64,000 bases of DNA from an uncultured Oxalobacteraceae bacterium (GTDB lineage: Bacteria; Pseudomonadota; Gammaproteobacteria; Burkholderiales; Burkholderiaceae_D), in assembly GCA_903893945.1 (NCBI GenBank), contig CAITOF010000050.1, positions 1-64,000 on the forward strand, given 5' to 3'. The translations under genes were made by a program, and so were the position numbers. The notes beneath the pieces were generated by a model. That model did no database searches. It was given only the letters and a program-made list of their open reading frames with translations, and was not told the DNA's origin. Numbering within the stretch: the first letter of the stretch is position 1; each line of letters opens with the position of its first letter. Shown here piece by piece: positions 34,653-44,057 of this stretch.

Positions 34653-36326
34653 ATGAACCTACTCCACAATCATCTCGGCTACCCGTGCAACGGAAAAAAA
34701 ATAGCGCTGGTCAGGCACGACATGCCACCGGCAGGAAAAACCTTCACTGTGTATGACGCGACCACGCGAGCGGCAATTTATAACGGCACATTAGGCCTGC
34801 GTCAATCAAGCTGGCGTGGCTGGCAGTTCTGGGAGGCTGATTTCAGCAGCGTGCAGACTGAAGGACACTATTTTCTGGCTATTGACGAATTCAGTCCGCC
34901 ACTGGTGACCCCGTCCTTTCAGATTCATGCGAACCTGTATGACAGTCAGCTCATTTCAGATCTGGTGCATTATTTGAAATCGCAGCGCTGCACCGGTATT
35001 TTTGACCAGGCTGACCGCCATTGTCCCAAACTGGGAAGCAGTGAGCGTGTTGACGTTCACGGCGGATGGTATGACGCGTCCGGCGATGCCTCAAAATACC
35101 TGTCCCACATGTCCTACGCCAATTTCATGAATCCGCAACAGATTCCCCAGGTCGTCTGGAACCTGATCGACGGGCGTTCGCGCATGCCCGAACAATCCGT
35201 CTGGCTCAATGAGCGTATGGTCGATGAAGCGCTGCATGGCGCCGATTTTCTGGTACGCATGCTGGATCCGGAAGGGTATTTTTACATGACCATCTTCGAT
35301 CGCTGGAGCAAAGATGTCGACCAGCGCGAGATATGCAGCTATACCACCCAGCAGGGTCACAAATTCGATACGTATCAGGCGGGCTATCGTCAGGGAGCAG
35401 GCATTGCGATTGCCGCACTTGCGCGCGCCGGCAGTTTGCCACGCGACGGTGACTATTCCCGTGCCAGGTACCTGGAGTCCGCAGAAAAAGGCTTTGCCCA
35501 CCTGGAGCAGAATAACCGGCATTACCTGGACGACGGCACTGAAAACATCATCGACGATTATTGCGCGCTGCTCGCGGCGGTCGAATTGTATGCGGCGACC
35601 AGGAAACCGGATTACGTCAAAGCCGCTGAATTCCGCGCACGCCGACTGACACAACGTCAGACAGGCGCGGGCTGGTTCTGGGCCGATGACGCCATGACTC
35701 GCAGCTATTTCCATGCGGCCGAAGCCGGATTGCCTTATCTTGCACTGATGCGCTTCATGGAAGTGCTGCCCGATTCACAGATCACAGACGCCTGTCGCGC
35801 CTGCGTCAGATCCGGTCTGAACAACGAACTTCACATGACATTGGATGGTGATGTCAATCCATTCTGTTATCCGCGCCAGTATGTGCAGATGCCAGGCAAG
35901 TCGGGCGCGGTACAATTTTTTATTCCACACGCCAATGAAAGTGGCTATTGGTGGCAAGGCGAGAACGCGCGGATTGCCTCACTCGCGTCGGCCGCGTTTG
36001 CAGCACTGCCATTTTTTGCCGGGGATGGGGCTTTCTGCGCCGATCTGAACCAGTACGCGCAGTCCAATCTGGACTGGATTTTCGGATTCAATCCCTTTGA
36101 CACCTGCATGATGCAAGGCCATGGCCGGAATAATCCGCGTTATGAAAAGGGCTTCAGAAACGCTCCGGGCGGCGTTTGCAACGGCATCACATCAGGCCTT
36201 GACAATGAAAACGATATCGATTTTCGTCGCCCGGATGAAACGGTCCCCACTCACTCGTGGCGCTGGACTGAACAATGGCTGTTGCATGGTCTTTGGCTTT
36301 TTCACGCATTATCCAGAAAACAGTAA
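34653..36326 (+). CDS. Family 9 glycoside hydrolase, probable exo-beta-glucosaminidase
   Basis: A 557-residue enzyme with no signal peptide, so it acts in the cytoplasm. Residues about 1-90 form the Ig-like N-domain (MNLLHNHLGYPCNGKKIALV). The (alpha/alpha)6 catalytic domain has GGWYDASGDASKYLSHMSYA, where the Asp pair is the GH9 base, and a C-terminal Glu in THSWRWTEQWLLHG as probable acid. The phrase YDASGDxSKYLSH recalls the Vibrio/Photobacterium GH9 exo-beta-D-glucosaminidases rather than secreted cellulases. With the ABC importer and SIS deaminase beside it, cleavage of glucosamine oligomers to glucosamine is proposed. A cello-oligosaccharide substrate is the main alternative. Confidence 0.8.
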   Translation: MNLLHNHLGYPCNGKKIALVRHDMPPAGKTFTVYDATTRAAIYNGTLGLRQSSWRGWQFWEADFSSVQTEGHYFLAIDEFSPPLVTPSFQIHANLYDSQLISDLVHYLKSQRCTGIFDQADRHCPKLGSSERVDVHGGWYDASGDASKYLSHMSYANFMNPQQIPQVVWNLIDGRSRMPEQSVWLNERMVDEALHGADFLVRMLDPEGYFYMTIFDRWSKDVDQREICSYTTQQGHKFDTYQAGYRQGAGIAIAALARAGSLPRDGDYSRARYLESAEKGFAHLEQNNRHYLDDGTENIIDDYCALLAAVELYAATRKPDYVKAAEFRARRLTQRQTGAGWFWADDAMTRSYFHAAEAGLPYLALMRFMEVLPDSQITDACRACVRSGLNNELHMTLDGDVNPFCYPRQYVQMPGKSGAVQFFIPHANESGYWWQGENARIASLASAAFAALPFFAGDGAFCADLNQYAQSNLDWIFGFNPFDTCMMQGHGRNNPRYEKGFRNAPGGVCNGITSGLDNENDIDFRRPDETVPTHSWRWTEQWLLHGLWLFHALSRKQ

Positions 36327-36336
36327 AGGACAGGCC

Positions 36337-37359
36337 TTGACCTCATTGATGCAGAAAGAAGCACGTTCCTCCGCCGAATTTGTCCAGATCCAGCTGGACA
36401 CCGAGCGTGACCGGTTTGCCGAACTCGGTGAACGGTTGCGTGCCAGACCACCTCATCTGGCACTGACCATCGCGCGCGGCAGTTCTGATCATGCCGCTGC
36501 GTATGCCGCCTATCTGATCATGGCACGCCTGGGTCGGATTGTGGCTTCATTACCCATGTCCCTGGTCACCTTGATGAATGCGCCACTGGTTGCCAGCGAT
36601 ACGCTGGCGATTGCCATTTCACAATCAGGCCAGAGTCCCGATGTCATTGAACCGCTGCAGTATTTTAAAAAGGGCGGCGCCACGACAGTTGCCCTGGTTA
36701 ACGATACCGGGTCGCCGCTGGCCGCCTCCGCCGAATGGTGCATGCCGTTACATGCGGGCGCAGAATTAAGTGTGGCCGCGACAAAAAGTTTTATTGCCAG
36801 CCTGGTGGCAGGCGCACAACTGGCCGGCCACTGGCAGAATGACGTGAACTTTCTGGCCGCACTGACTGATTTACCTGCCTGTCTTGAGGCAGCCACCGAA
36901 CACGACTGGTCAGAGGCCATAGACACACTCACGCCTGCCAACAACATCATGGTTGTCAGCCGCGGCATCAGTTTTCCGATTGCCCTGGAAGCAGCCCTGA
37001 AGCTGAAAGAAACATCGGTTCTTCAGGCTGAAGCGTTCAGCGGTGCCGAAATCAAACACGGTCCCATGGCTCTGGTCGAGGACGGGTATCCCCTGTTGAT
37101 TTTTGCGCCACGCGGTCCGGCCCAGTCCGGACTGATCAAGCTCGCAGAAGAAATGCGTCAGCGCGGTGCCCGGGTACTGCTGGCTGCGCCACTGGATGTT
37201 CGTAGTCGTAACCTGACCCTGCCAACCTCACCCACCGCCGATCTGGATCCGATTGTGGCGATCCAGACTTTTTACATGATGGCAGCCAGACTGTCGCTGG
37301 CCCGGGGATGCCATCCGGACCTGCCCCGTCATTTGAGCAAGGTCACCAAAACCAGTTGA
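36337..37359 (+). CDS. SIS-domain glucosamine-6-phosphate deaminase, NagB-II/AgaS-like
   Basis: A tandem SIS protein of 340 residues related to the isomerase half of GlmS. Motifs are IARGSSDHAAAYAAYL and ISQSGQSPDV (sugar-phosphate loops), ELSVAATKSFIAS, LKLKETSVLQAEAFSGAEIKHGPMAL. NagB-II enzymes convert glucosamine-6-phosphate to fructose-6-phosphate and ammonia, which would finish the pathway of this operon. The TTG at 36337 is preferred because AAGGA lies six bases before it and the resulting start resembles family members; the ATG at 36349 is the alternative. No GlcNAc-6-P deacetylase gene is present nearby. Confidence 0.82.
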   Translation: MTSLMQKEARSSAEFVQIQLDTERDRFAELGERLRARPPHLALTIARGSSDHAAAYAAYLIMARLGRIVASLPMSLVTLMNAPLVASDTLAIAISQSGQSPDVIEPLQYFKKGGATTVALVNDTGSPLAASAEWCMPLHAGAELSVAATKSFIASLVAGAQLAGHWQNDVNFLAALTDLPACLEAATEHDWSEAIDTLTPANNIMVVSRGISFPIALEAALKLKETSVLQAEAFSGAEIKHGPMALVEDGYPLLIFAPRGPAQSGLIKLAEEMRQRGARVLLAAPLDVRSRNLTLPTSPTADLDPIVAIQTFYMMAARLSLARGCHPDLPRHLSKVTKTS

Positions 37360-37375
37360 GCAGACCATCAAAACT

Positions 37376-37393
37376 GGCCGGGTTCACCCGGTC
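37376..37393. terminator. Hairpin between convergent genes
   Basis: CCGGGT and ACCCGG form a 6-bp GC-rich stem with a TC loop between the converging SIS and phosphatase genes. No T-run follows on either strand. It may still end both transcripts. Confidence 0.4.
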
Positions 37394-37407
37394 GGAGACT
37401 CACTCCA

Positions 37408-38103
37408 TCAGGCCAGTGTATATGCCTGCGACTGTATAAACGGCTCCAGCAGCGGCAGCAGGTTATCGATGATGCGGTCGGGCTGGCAATCTTCAACACG
37501 CTGGTTCATGTTGTAGCCATAGGTGAGTAACCACACCGGCACACCGGCGTTTTTTGCCGTTGCCGCGTCAATTGAAGAATCACCAATAAACAGGGCATGC
37601 TGTTTCTCAACATCATGAAAACTCAGACATTGATTCACGCCGGCCGGATCGGGCTTCTTGGTCGGCAGACTGTCACCGCCAATCACGATTTCAAACAGAT
37701 CCGCCAGTTGGTGGGCATTGAGCACCGTACTGGTGTAACGCATTTCCTTGTTGGTCACGACGGCCAGTTTGACGCCGCGTCCTGACAATTCCGTCAGCAC
37801 CTGGCGCACGTGAGGATAAAGCCGGCTGGTCGTGCCGCAATGATGCTGGTAATTTCGGTCAAACTGCTGTTTAATTGACGCCAGCTGCGCGCTTGCGCGC
37901 ACCTCATCGACGCTTCGCTGTGTCGCAAACGACAGGGCCTGGATCAGCAATTCCAGTGTGCCGTAACCGATCCAGCCATTGACCTGTTCCTGGGAGACCC
38001 CGGCATAGTCAAACTGGGTGAGTGTGTCATTGACGGCATGCCGGATCTCGGTCCCGGTTTCAACCAGGGTCCCATCAAGATCGAACATGACTAGTTTAAG
38101 CAT
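37408..38103 (-). CDS. gph: Phosphoglycolate phosphatase (HAD family)
   Basis: A HAD-family phosphatase of 231 residues that removes phosphate from 2-phosphoglycolate, the by-product of RuBisCO oxygenation. The nucleophile motif FDLDGTLVETG is near the start; VVTNKEM and FIGDSSIDAATAKNAGVP are HAD motifs II-IV. It is the last gene of the Calvin operon, where it is often called cbbZ. The ATG at 38103 is used, but a TTG at 38109 lies six bases after AGGAG and is a real alternative. It starts 15 bases after the phosphoribulokinase gene. Confidence 0.9.
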   Translation of the reverse strand: MLKLVMFDLDGTLVETGTEIRHAVNDTLTQFDYAGVSQEQVNGWIGYGTLELLIQALSFATQRSVDEVRASAQLASIKQQFDRNYQHHCGTTSRLYPHVRQVLTELSGRGVKLAVVTNKEMRYTSTVLNAHQLADLFEIVIGGDSLPTKKPDPAGVNQCLSFHDVEKQHALFIGDSSIDAATAKNAGVPVWLLTYGYNMNQRVEDCQPDRIIDNLLPLLEPFIQSQAYTLA

Positions 38104-38118
38104 CGACAAGATCAGCTC

Positions 38119-39003
38119 CTATAAATTATGGATAACGCGCTTCCTGCGCTCCATCATGCGCCACACGAACGGTGTAAAAATGAGCTGCATGGCCAGCTCC
38201 ATTTTACCACCGGGAATTACAATGGTATTGGCGCGCGACATGTAACTGTCGTCAATCATGTTGCGAAGGTATTGAAAATCTATGCCTTTGGGATTGGCAA
38301 ATCGGATCACAACCATGCTTTCATCGGCTGACGGGATGTCCCGCGCAATAAACGGGTTGGAGGTGTCCACCATGGGTACGCGCTGAAAGTTGACGTGGGT
38401 GTGGGTGAATTGCGGACAGATGTAGTGCAGGTAATCGGGCATCCGGCGCAGGATCGTATCGGTCACCGCCTCGGTACTGTAACCCCGCTGGTTCTTGTCG
38501 CGCCACAGCTTCTGTATCCACTCCAGATTAATCACCGGCACGACGCCAATCAACAGGTCGGGATATTGTGCAATATTGTGCTCAGGCGTAACCACCGCGC
38601 CGTGCAATCCTTCGTAAAACAGCATGTCGGTCTCGCCGGGCAGATTTTCCCAGGCAGTAAACGTGCCCGGATCCTGGCCATACGGTTCTGCTTCCTGCGT
38701 GCTGTGCAGATACTTGCGTGACCGGCCCTGACCGGATTCGGAATACGTCCGAAACAGGTTTTCAAGGTCTTGAAACAGATTATTTTCAGGTCCAAAGTGA
38801 CTAAAGTGTTTATTGCCGGCCTGGTCTGCTTCAGAGAGCTTCTGCTGCATTTCCCTGCGGTTGAAACGATGAAAGCTATCGCCTTCAATAATGGCTGCCT
38901 CGACATTTTCACGACGGAATATGGTCGAGAAAGTGCGGGTCACGGTCGAGGTGCCGGCCCCTGAGGAACCGGTAATGGCGATGATGGGATGACGCTCTGA
39001 CAT
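38119..39003 (-). CDS. prkB: Phosphoribulokinase
   Basis: The Calvin-cycle kinase that phosphorylates ribulose-5-phosphate to RuBP, 294 residues, the length of the bacterial octameric form. The P-loop is ITGSSGAGTSTVTRTF; IIEGDSFHRF carries the catalytic Asp and sugar contacts, and MLFYEGLHGAV is the Walker B region. It lies between fbp and gph genes in the cbb operon, 21 bases after fbp. Confidence 0.93.
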   Translation of the reverse strand: MSERHPIIAITGSSGAGTSTVTRTFSTIFRRENVEAAIIEGDSFHRFNRREMQQKLSEADQAGNKHFSHFGPENNLFQDLENLFRTYSESGQGRSRKYLHSTQEAEPYGQDPGTFTAWENLPGETDMLFYEGLHGAVVTPEHNIAQYPDLLIGVVPVINLEWIQKLWRDKNQRGYSTEAVTDTILRRMPDYLHYICPQFTHTHVNFQRVPMVDTSNPFIARDIPSADESMVVIRFANPKGIDFQYLRNMIDDSYMSRANTIVIPGGKMELAMQLIFTPFVWRMMERRKRVIHNL

Positions 39004-39024
39004 AAAAATCCTTAAAACGGTAAA

Positions 39025-40107
39025 TCAACTGCGAAACAGACTGCGTTCTGCAAATAAGGGATTGCCGGTTTCCAGCCCCAGTGGTTCGGCGTGATAACGT
39101 TCAATTCGTTCCACTTCATTTTTTGAACCAAATACCAGACCAACGCGCTGGTGCAGCGAGGTCGGCTGCACCTGCAGGACCGGCTGTCGCCCGGTACTGG
39201 CGCGCCCGCCGGCCTGTTCAATGATGAACCCGATCGGGTTTGCTTCATACAGCAGACGCAAGCGCCCCTGTCGTGCCGGCTCTTTGGTATCACAGGGGTA
39301 CATAAACACGCCGCCGCGCATCAGTATGCGATGCGCTTCCGCCACCATGGACGCAATCCAGCGCATGTTGAAATCTTTTCCGCGCCGTCCGGTTTTGCCG
39401 GCCAGGCATTCATCGACATAGCGTTTCACCGGTGCTTCCCAGAAACGGCTGTTGGACGCATTGATCGCGAATTCCTGCGTATCCTCAGGAATTTCAAGAT
39501 TTGGATGAGTCAGGAAAAACTCACTTAAATTGGGGTCGAGCGTAAACCCGTTCACACCGTTGCCCACGGTCAGCATAAACATGGTGGTTGGCCCGTACAG
39601 CGCATACCCGGCAGCCACCTGTCGGGTGCCCTGGGCAAGAAAGTTGAACTCGGCGACCTCGGAAGTTGTTTCCGGCGCCCGCAAGACACTGAAAATGCTG
39701 CCGACAGAGACATTGACGTCAATGTTGGACGAGCCGTCCAGCGGGTCGAACACCAGCAGATACTTACCACGCGGGAAACGTGCCGGAATCTGGTAGGGCT
39801 GTTCCATTTCTTCTGACGCCATGCCAGCCAGATGACCACCCCATTCATTCATGCGCAGAAAAATGTCATTACTGATGACATCCATTTTTTTCTGAATTTC
39901 GCCCTGTACATTGGTACTGTCAGCCGCATTGGCCGCATGATTGCCGAGAACACCTCCCAATTCGCCAAACGCGACCGTGCGTGCAATGGCTTTACAGGCA
40001 AGCGCCACATCCAGAATCAAGCCGTTAAAGTCGCCACTGGCATCGGGAAATCGACGACGTTCTTCGATCAGAAATTGTGTCAGTGTGGTGCGTTGTGTCA
40101 TGGGCAT
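39025..40107 (-). CDS. fbp: Fructose-1,6-bisphosphatase, class I
   Basis: Hydrolyses fructose-1,6-bisphosphate in the Calvin cycle and gluconeogenesis. At 360 residues it is the long bacterial class I form. The metal site [13 protein letters not shown] is near residue 116, and [19 protein letters not shown] and AGGRAS are conserved substrate regions. ATGs at 40107 and 40101 are both possible; neither has a strong ribosome site. It lies in the cbb operon between cbbY and the kinase gene. Confidence 0.93.
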   Translation of the reverse strand: MPMTQRTTLTQFLIEERRRFPDASGDFNGLILDVALACKAIARTVAFGELGGVLGNHAANAADSTNVQGEIQKKMDVISNDIFLRMNEWGGHLAGMASEEMEQPYQIPARFPRGKYLLVFDPLDGSSNIDVNVSVGSIFSVLRAPETTSEVAEFNFLAQGTRQVAAGYALYGPTTMFMLTVGNGVNGFTLDPNLSEFFLTHPNLEIPEDTQEFAINASNSRFWEAPVKRYVDECLAGKTGRRGKDFNMRWIASMVAEAHRILMRGGVFMYPCDTKEPARQGRLRLLYEANPIGFIIEQAGGRASTGRQPVLQVQPTSLHQRVGLVFGSKNEVERIERYHAEPLGLETGNPLFAERSLFRS

Positions 40108-40153
40108 GATGGTTCAGTCAGTAAGGTAAGCAGGATCTAGTCAGTGATATTGT

Positions 40154-40897
40154 TCAGGCATGCAAAACGGATCGTTCCGCGCTTGCCTGTCGATGCCAGT
40201 CCATCAGGTCGTGCAGACTGACATTGGCCAGATCGGGAACAACCGCCATCGCGCCCGAAAAATCATGATCATCGGTAAAACGGTTCGGTGTAATTACTGT
40301 CAGCAGGTGCGCTGCGCTTGCCGCCTTCAGACCGTTGAACGAATCTTCAATCACCAGGCAGTCGCTACTGACCATACCCAGCCGATAAAGCGTCTGCAAA
40401 TACACCTGCGGATGGGGCTTTTTTCGCTCCGCGGTCGAGGCATCTTCGATAACGTCAAAATAAAGGCGCCAGCGTGAACCCAGGGCGCTACCCAGCAAGG
40501 CACTGACGTTGGCCGGCGAGGTGGTGGTTGCAATCGCCAGTTTCAGCCCGGCGTCACGGGCCGACTCAAGCAACGCGAGCACACCGGGACGCAGGGTCAC
40601 CTGGCCTTCCCTGACCGCCTTTTCGTAATGCAGCGTTTTGATTTCATGAATCCGGTTGATACGGTCATGCAGTGCAGCTCCATCAATGGTGCGCAGGTTC
40701 TGCACTTGCATATAATGCCGGATACGTTCCTTACCACCGGATACCGACAGCAGTTGTCTGTATAACGGCACATCCCATCGCCAGTCCAGACCCGCTTCCG
40801 CAAAAGCACTGTTAAATGCGGCAAGGTGCGCCATTTCCGTATCTGCCAGTGTGCCATCCACGTCAAAGATTAAGGCATTCAATAATGTATTTTTCAT
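40154..40897 (-). CDS. cbbY: HAD-family phosphatase CbbY
   Basis: A HAD phosphatase of 247 residues. In phototrophs and chemoautotrophs CbbY degrades xylulose-1,5-bisphosphate, an inhibitor of RuBisCO. Motif I is IFDVDGTLADTEMAH, motif II lies in LAIATTTSPAN and motif IV in CLVIEDSFNGLKAA. The gene starts 15 bases after cbbM, the usual partner position. Family and context agree well. Confidence 0.9.
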   Translation of the reverse strand: MKNTLLNALIFDVDGTLADTEMAHLAAFNSAFAEAGLDWRWDVPLYRQLLSVSGGKERIRHYMQVQNLRTIDGAALHDRINRIHEIKTLHYEKAVREGQVTLRPGVLALLESARDAGLKLAIATTTSPANVSALLGSALGSRWRLYFDVIEDASTAERKKPHPQVYLQTLYRLGMVSSDCLVIEDSFNGLKAASAAHLLTVITPNRFTDDHDFSGAMAVVPDLANVSLHDLMDWHRQASAERSVLHA

Positions 40898-40912
40898 GAT
40901 GTCATTTTTCGC

Positions 40913-42319
40913 TCATGCAGCCTGTTCAAACACATTGACGGACAGGTAATCACGCAATTTGTCGCGCCATCCCGGATAAAGTCTGTCGGCATCCTGTGGA
41001 AACGATTCAAAGGCACGGGCAAATTCCCGATGTTCTTTGGCCCATTCAATCGGATCGGCTCGCGCTTTCCAGCACTCGTAAGCCTGGCGGAGCGAGATGG
41101 CACCCGCGGCGGGACTGTCCAGATGTCCATACGATCCGCCACCGGCCGTATTGATGACATTGCCGTGCCCCAGATTTTCGAAAAAGCCCGGCAGGCGCAG
41201 CGCGTTCATACCGCCGGATACAATCGGTGCAGTCGGTTTCATTCCCAGCCACTCCTGGTGATACACCGGTCCCTGATAACTGTCCCGTTCGATGATGTAG
41301 GCAATGCCCCGGTCATCGGCTTCTCCCTCCATTTTTCCGTGCCCCATCGTTCCGACATGAATACCCGATGCCCCCTGGAGCCGCGCCATTTTTGCCAGCA
41401 CATAGGCGGTATAACCGCGTTTGGCGCTCGGGCTGGTCACCGCGCCGTGTCCGGCGCGGTGGTAATGCAGGAATTGATTCGGAAAATTCCGTCGGGCCGT
41501 GGTGATCGTGCCGGGGCCACCCACATAACCATCGACCAGAAAGGCAACCTTGTCAGCGTCCGGCCCAAACGCTGACAGGACGTAATCCCCGCGCGCCAGC
41601 ATTTCATAATGGTCGTCAGCGGTAATATTGGCGGAAAATAATTTCGCCTGCCCTGTTTCATCCATGGCGCGCTTCATCGCGTCATAGACCAGCGGAATCG
41701 TTTGCTTCATTGGCGAAAATACCTGGTTGCCCTGCGGTTCATCGTTCTTGATGAAATCACCGCCCAGCCAGAACTGGTACGCGGCCCTGGCAAACGGTTC
41801 AGGGCGCAGCCCCAGTTTGGGTTTGATGATGGTGCCCGTGATAAAGCCACCGTCCTGCACCGGCCGACCGAGTATCCGCCACAAATCCGAAATGTCCTTG
41901 GACGGTCCGTCAAACAGCTGAATCGCTTTCGGTGGCACATAAAAATCATACAGCTTGGCGTGGTCAATATCCCCCATACCCTGGTTGTTGCCGATGACCA
42001 GCGTCAGAAACGAGACCAGCATCATCCGGCCGTCGGTGATATTCCGGTCAAACAGGTCCAGCGGATAGGCAATGCGCATTTCGCTGGTTGCTTCGTCGAT
42101 CAGATACACCAGTGCATCCACCCCGCGTGTGAAATCATCCGTTGTTGACACATCAACATTGGTGCCGGTCGACGATTCAGCGGCGAAATGGGCGGCGGCC
42201 GCGAGATAATCCATGCCACCCTTGGGTTTCATTTTGTAGGCGCACAGAATATGTTTTCCGCCCTTGATCAATTCCTGCTCAGTCAGGTTCAGGGCAGCAT
42301 AGCGATTAGATTGGTCCAT
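40913..42319 (-). CDS. cbbM: Ribulose-bisphosphate carboxylase, form II
   Basis: Form II RuBisCO, 468 residues, needing no small subunit. Active-site segments are intact: [13 protein letters not shown] (catalytic Lys), [14 protein letters not shown] (carbamylated Lys plus magnesium ligands), HYHRAGHGA (His), [10 protein letters not shown] (loop 6 Lys) and [12 protein letters not shown]. The start at 42319 follows GAGGAAAGTT. Form II enzymes suit high CO2 and low O2. It is the first gene of the operon; cbbR is divergent, and no form I genes are in the window. Confidence 0.97.
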   Translation of the reverse strand: MDQSNRYAALNLTEQELIKGGKHILCAYKMKPKGGMDYLAAAAHFAAESSTGTNVDVSTTDDFTRGVDALVYLIDEATSEMRIAYPLDLFDRNITDGRMMLVSFLTLVIGNNQGMGDIDHAKLYDFYVPPKAIQLFDGPSKDISDLWRILGRPVQDGGFITGTIIKPKLGLRPEPFARAAYQFWLGGDFIKNDEPQGNQVFSPMKQTIPLVYDAMKRAMDETGQAKLFSANITADDHYEMLARGDYVLSAFGPDADKVAFLVDGYVGGPGTITTARRNFPNQFLHYHRAGHGAVTSPSAKRGYTAYVLAKMARLQGASGIHVGTMGHGKMEGEADDRGIAYIIERDSYQGPVYHQEWLGMKPTAPIVSGGMNALRLPGFFENLGHGNVINTAGGGSYGHLDSPAAGAISLRQAYECWKARADPIEWAKEHREFARAFESFPQDADRLYPGWRDKLRDYLSVNVFEQAA

Positions 42320-42417
42320 AACTTTCCTCGGTTTAACTAATTAACAACGTAATACGGATGAGTCAGACTTTAAATTTTTTTTCAAATAAGGTAAATTCAC
42401 AAATTATTCACTTTCAA

Positions 42418-42433
42418 TTAAGTAAATACTTAA
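42418..42433. promoter_or_regulatory. TTAAGTA-AA-TACTTAA dyad, candidate CbbR operator
   Basis: A perfect 7-2-7 inverted repeat in the 231-base divergent region between cbbM and the LysR gene. LysR regulators bind such AT-rich dyads near the promoters they control. The region is very AT-rich. Binding is inferred from position and symmetry only. Confidence 0.5.
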
Positions 42434-42550
42434 CTATCATGCCTAAAATGGCTGATTATCTGATGTAAATATTTTTTTGATAACACCCATTCAACCTGCA
42501 ACCGCTCCGATTGATAGAGTAATAAAGATAAACCCAACCCTCGCTCAACG

Positions 42551-43495
42551 ATGAAAAACGCCACCTTCCGCCAGCTCCGTGTCTTTTGTGAAGTGGCCAA
42601 AACCCTCAGTTTTGCCCGTGCAGCCGAAAATCTGCATCTTTCGCCCCCGGCCATCACCATGCAGATCAAGGAACTGGAAGGTCACGTCGGTATGACACTG
42701 TTTCAGCGCGAGGGGAAAAAGGTCAGCCTGACCACGGCCGGCGAATACATGCTGGTTTATGCACGAAAAATCCTGGCGACCATCAAGGATGCCGAAGATG
42801 TAGCCGCAAAATTACAACGGGCTGAAATAGGTGTGCTGACGATAGGAATGGTCAGCACGGCGAAATATTTTCTGATGAAACTGCTGGCCGAATTTCGTGA
42901 AAAACATCATGGGGTGGAATTAAAACTGGCGACGGGAAATCGCGATCAGCTGGTGAAAATGCTGCACTCCAATGAAGTCGACATTGCCATCATGGGTCGA
43001 CCGCCCAAAGAACTGCACACCCGGGCAGAGCCGTTTGCTGCACATCCCCACGTTTTTGTTGCGGCCCCCCATCATCCGCTGAACCAGCGCGGACGATTAA
43101 CGGTCGAAGATCTGCGTCCCTACGATTTTATTGTGCGCGAGCACGGCTCCGGCACGCGCGCAGCGATGGAACAGTTTTTCCTCGAGACCCATGTGGACCC
43201 GCGGCTCAAACTGCAGTTGCACAGTAACGAAACACTGAAGCAGGCAGTCATGGCCGGATTGGGACTGGGATTCGTCTCGCTGCACACGATAGGACTGGAA
43301 CTGGATAACCGGCTCATCAGCATGCTCGACGTGAACGGCGCACCGGTATTTCGTGCCTGGAACGTGGTGCACACCTTATCCAAGATGCTGTCGCCTGCCG
43401 CCGAGTCGTTTCGTTACTTCATACTTGAACACGGTGAGTCGTATCTTGCACAGCAGTTTGGACATCATCTGCCGGTCAATGAAGCCGGGCTCTAG
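42551..43495 (+). CDS. cbbR: LysR-type regulator of the Calvin operon, CbbR
   Basis: A LysR-family activator of 314 residues. The N-terminal helix-turn-helix is TLSFARAAENLHLSPPAITMQIKELE; the effector domain follows (VLTIGMVSTAKYFLMKLLAEF). It is divergent from cbbM, the classic cbbR arrangement, and should activate the cbb operon when metabolites such as NADPH or RuBP signal a need for carbon fixation. A 16-base dyad lies in the shared region. Confidence 0.9.
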   Translation: MKNATFRQLRVFCEVAKTLSFARAAENLHLSPPAITMQIKELEGHVGMTLFQREGKKVSLTTAGEYMLVYARKILATIKDAEDVAAKLQRAEIGVLTIGMVSTAKYFLMKLLAEFREKHHGVELKLATGNRDQLVKMLHSNEVDIAIMGRPPKELHTRAEPFAAHPHVFVAAPHHPLNQRGRLTVEDLRPYDFIVREHGSGTRAAMEQFFLETHVDPRLKLQLHSNETLKQAVMAGLGLGFVSLHTIGLELDNRLISMLDVNGAPVFRAWNVVHTLSKMLSPAAESFRYFILEHGESYLAQQFGHHLPVNEAGL

Positions 43496-43500
43496 CCGCC

Positions 43501-44046
43501 TCACCGTACAGTCTGGCTACCCGCGGCACTTCTGGAAAGCACCAGTACCGGGTGGTCCTTATAGATACCCTCGGCGATTTTTCTGAACCCGAGCTTATCC
43601 GCCAGTTTTAGCGAGCGATGATTGTCCGGGTCGATGATGCAGGTATATGGCATCGCAGGGAACGTTGCGGCTGCCCATTGCAGCGCAGCGGCGACTGCCT
43701 CAGCCGCATAACCCTTGCCCTGAAATTCGGGCGATATTATCCAGCCGGTTTCGAGAGTGCCTTCCAGGGTAGGCACAATCGCACGGCGCAACTCGAGAAA
43801 ACCCACTTCACCGATCAAGGTGCCGCTGGCTTTTTCTTGCACGGCAAAAAAGCCAAAACCGAGATGATGCCAGTGTCCTGCTGAACGCAGCATGCGCGCC
43901 CAGGTCGTTTCCCGGTCCGATGCAGCACCGGTCGTATAACGCACAACCTCTTCATTTCGCCATAATTCAAAGTAGGCCTCAAAGTCGGCGGGCACCAGTG
44001 CGCGCAGCAGCAGGCGTTCCGTTTCCAGTGTAGGGATAGTCGTCAT
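43501..44046 (-). CDS. GNAT-family acetyltransferase, RimJ/RimL-like
   Basis: An acetyl-CoA-dependent N-acetyltransferase of 181 residues. It starts TLETERLLLRALVPADFEAY, typical of the RimJ/RimL group, and the acetyl-CoA motif A reads ISPEFQGKGYAAEAV. Substrate is unknown; ribosomal proteins or small amines are possible. Its start lies 11 bases after the cyclic-nucleotide-binding gene, suggesting a shared transcript. It converges with cbbR. Confidence 0.85.
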   Translation of the reverse strand: MTTIPTLETERLLLRALVPADFEAYFELWRNEEVVRYTTGAASDRETTWARMLRSAGHWHHLGFGFFAVQEKASGTLIGEVGFLELRRAIVPTLEGTLETGWIISPEFQGKGYAAEAVAAALQWAAATFPAMPYTCIIDPDNHRSLKLADKLGFRKIAEGIYKDHPVLVLSRSAAGSQTVR

Positions 44047-44057
44047 GGATCGTCAGG

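Noticed and set aside
35091-35714. Open frame of 207 codons on the minus strand
   Set aside because: It is antisense to the GH9 gene; no motif and no ribosome site.
41030-41575. Open frame of 181 codons on the plus strand
   Set aside because: It is antisense to cbbM, whose active-site motifs are complete.
42389-42400. GGTAAATTCAC, resembling the GGTAAATYTACC dyad
   Set aside because: Only one half matches and the spacing to a TCAGGATTG element is absent; probably chance in AT-rich DNA.
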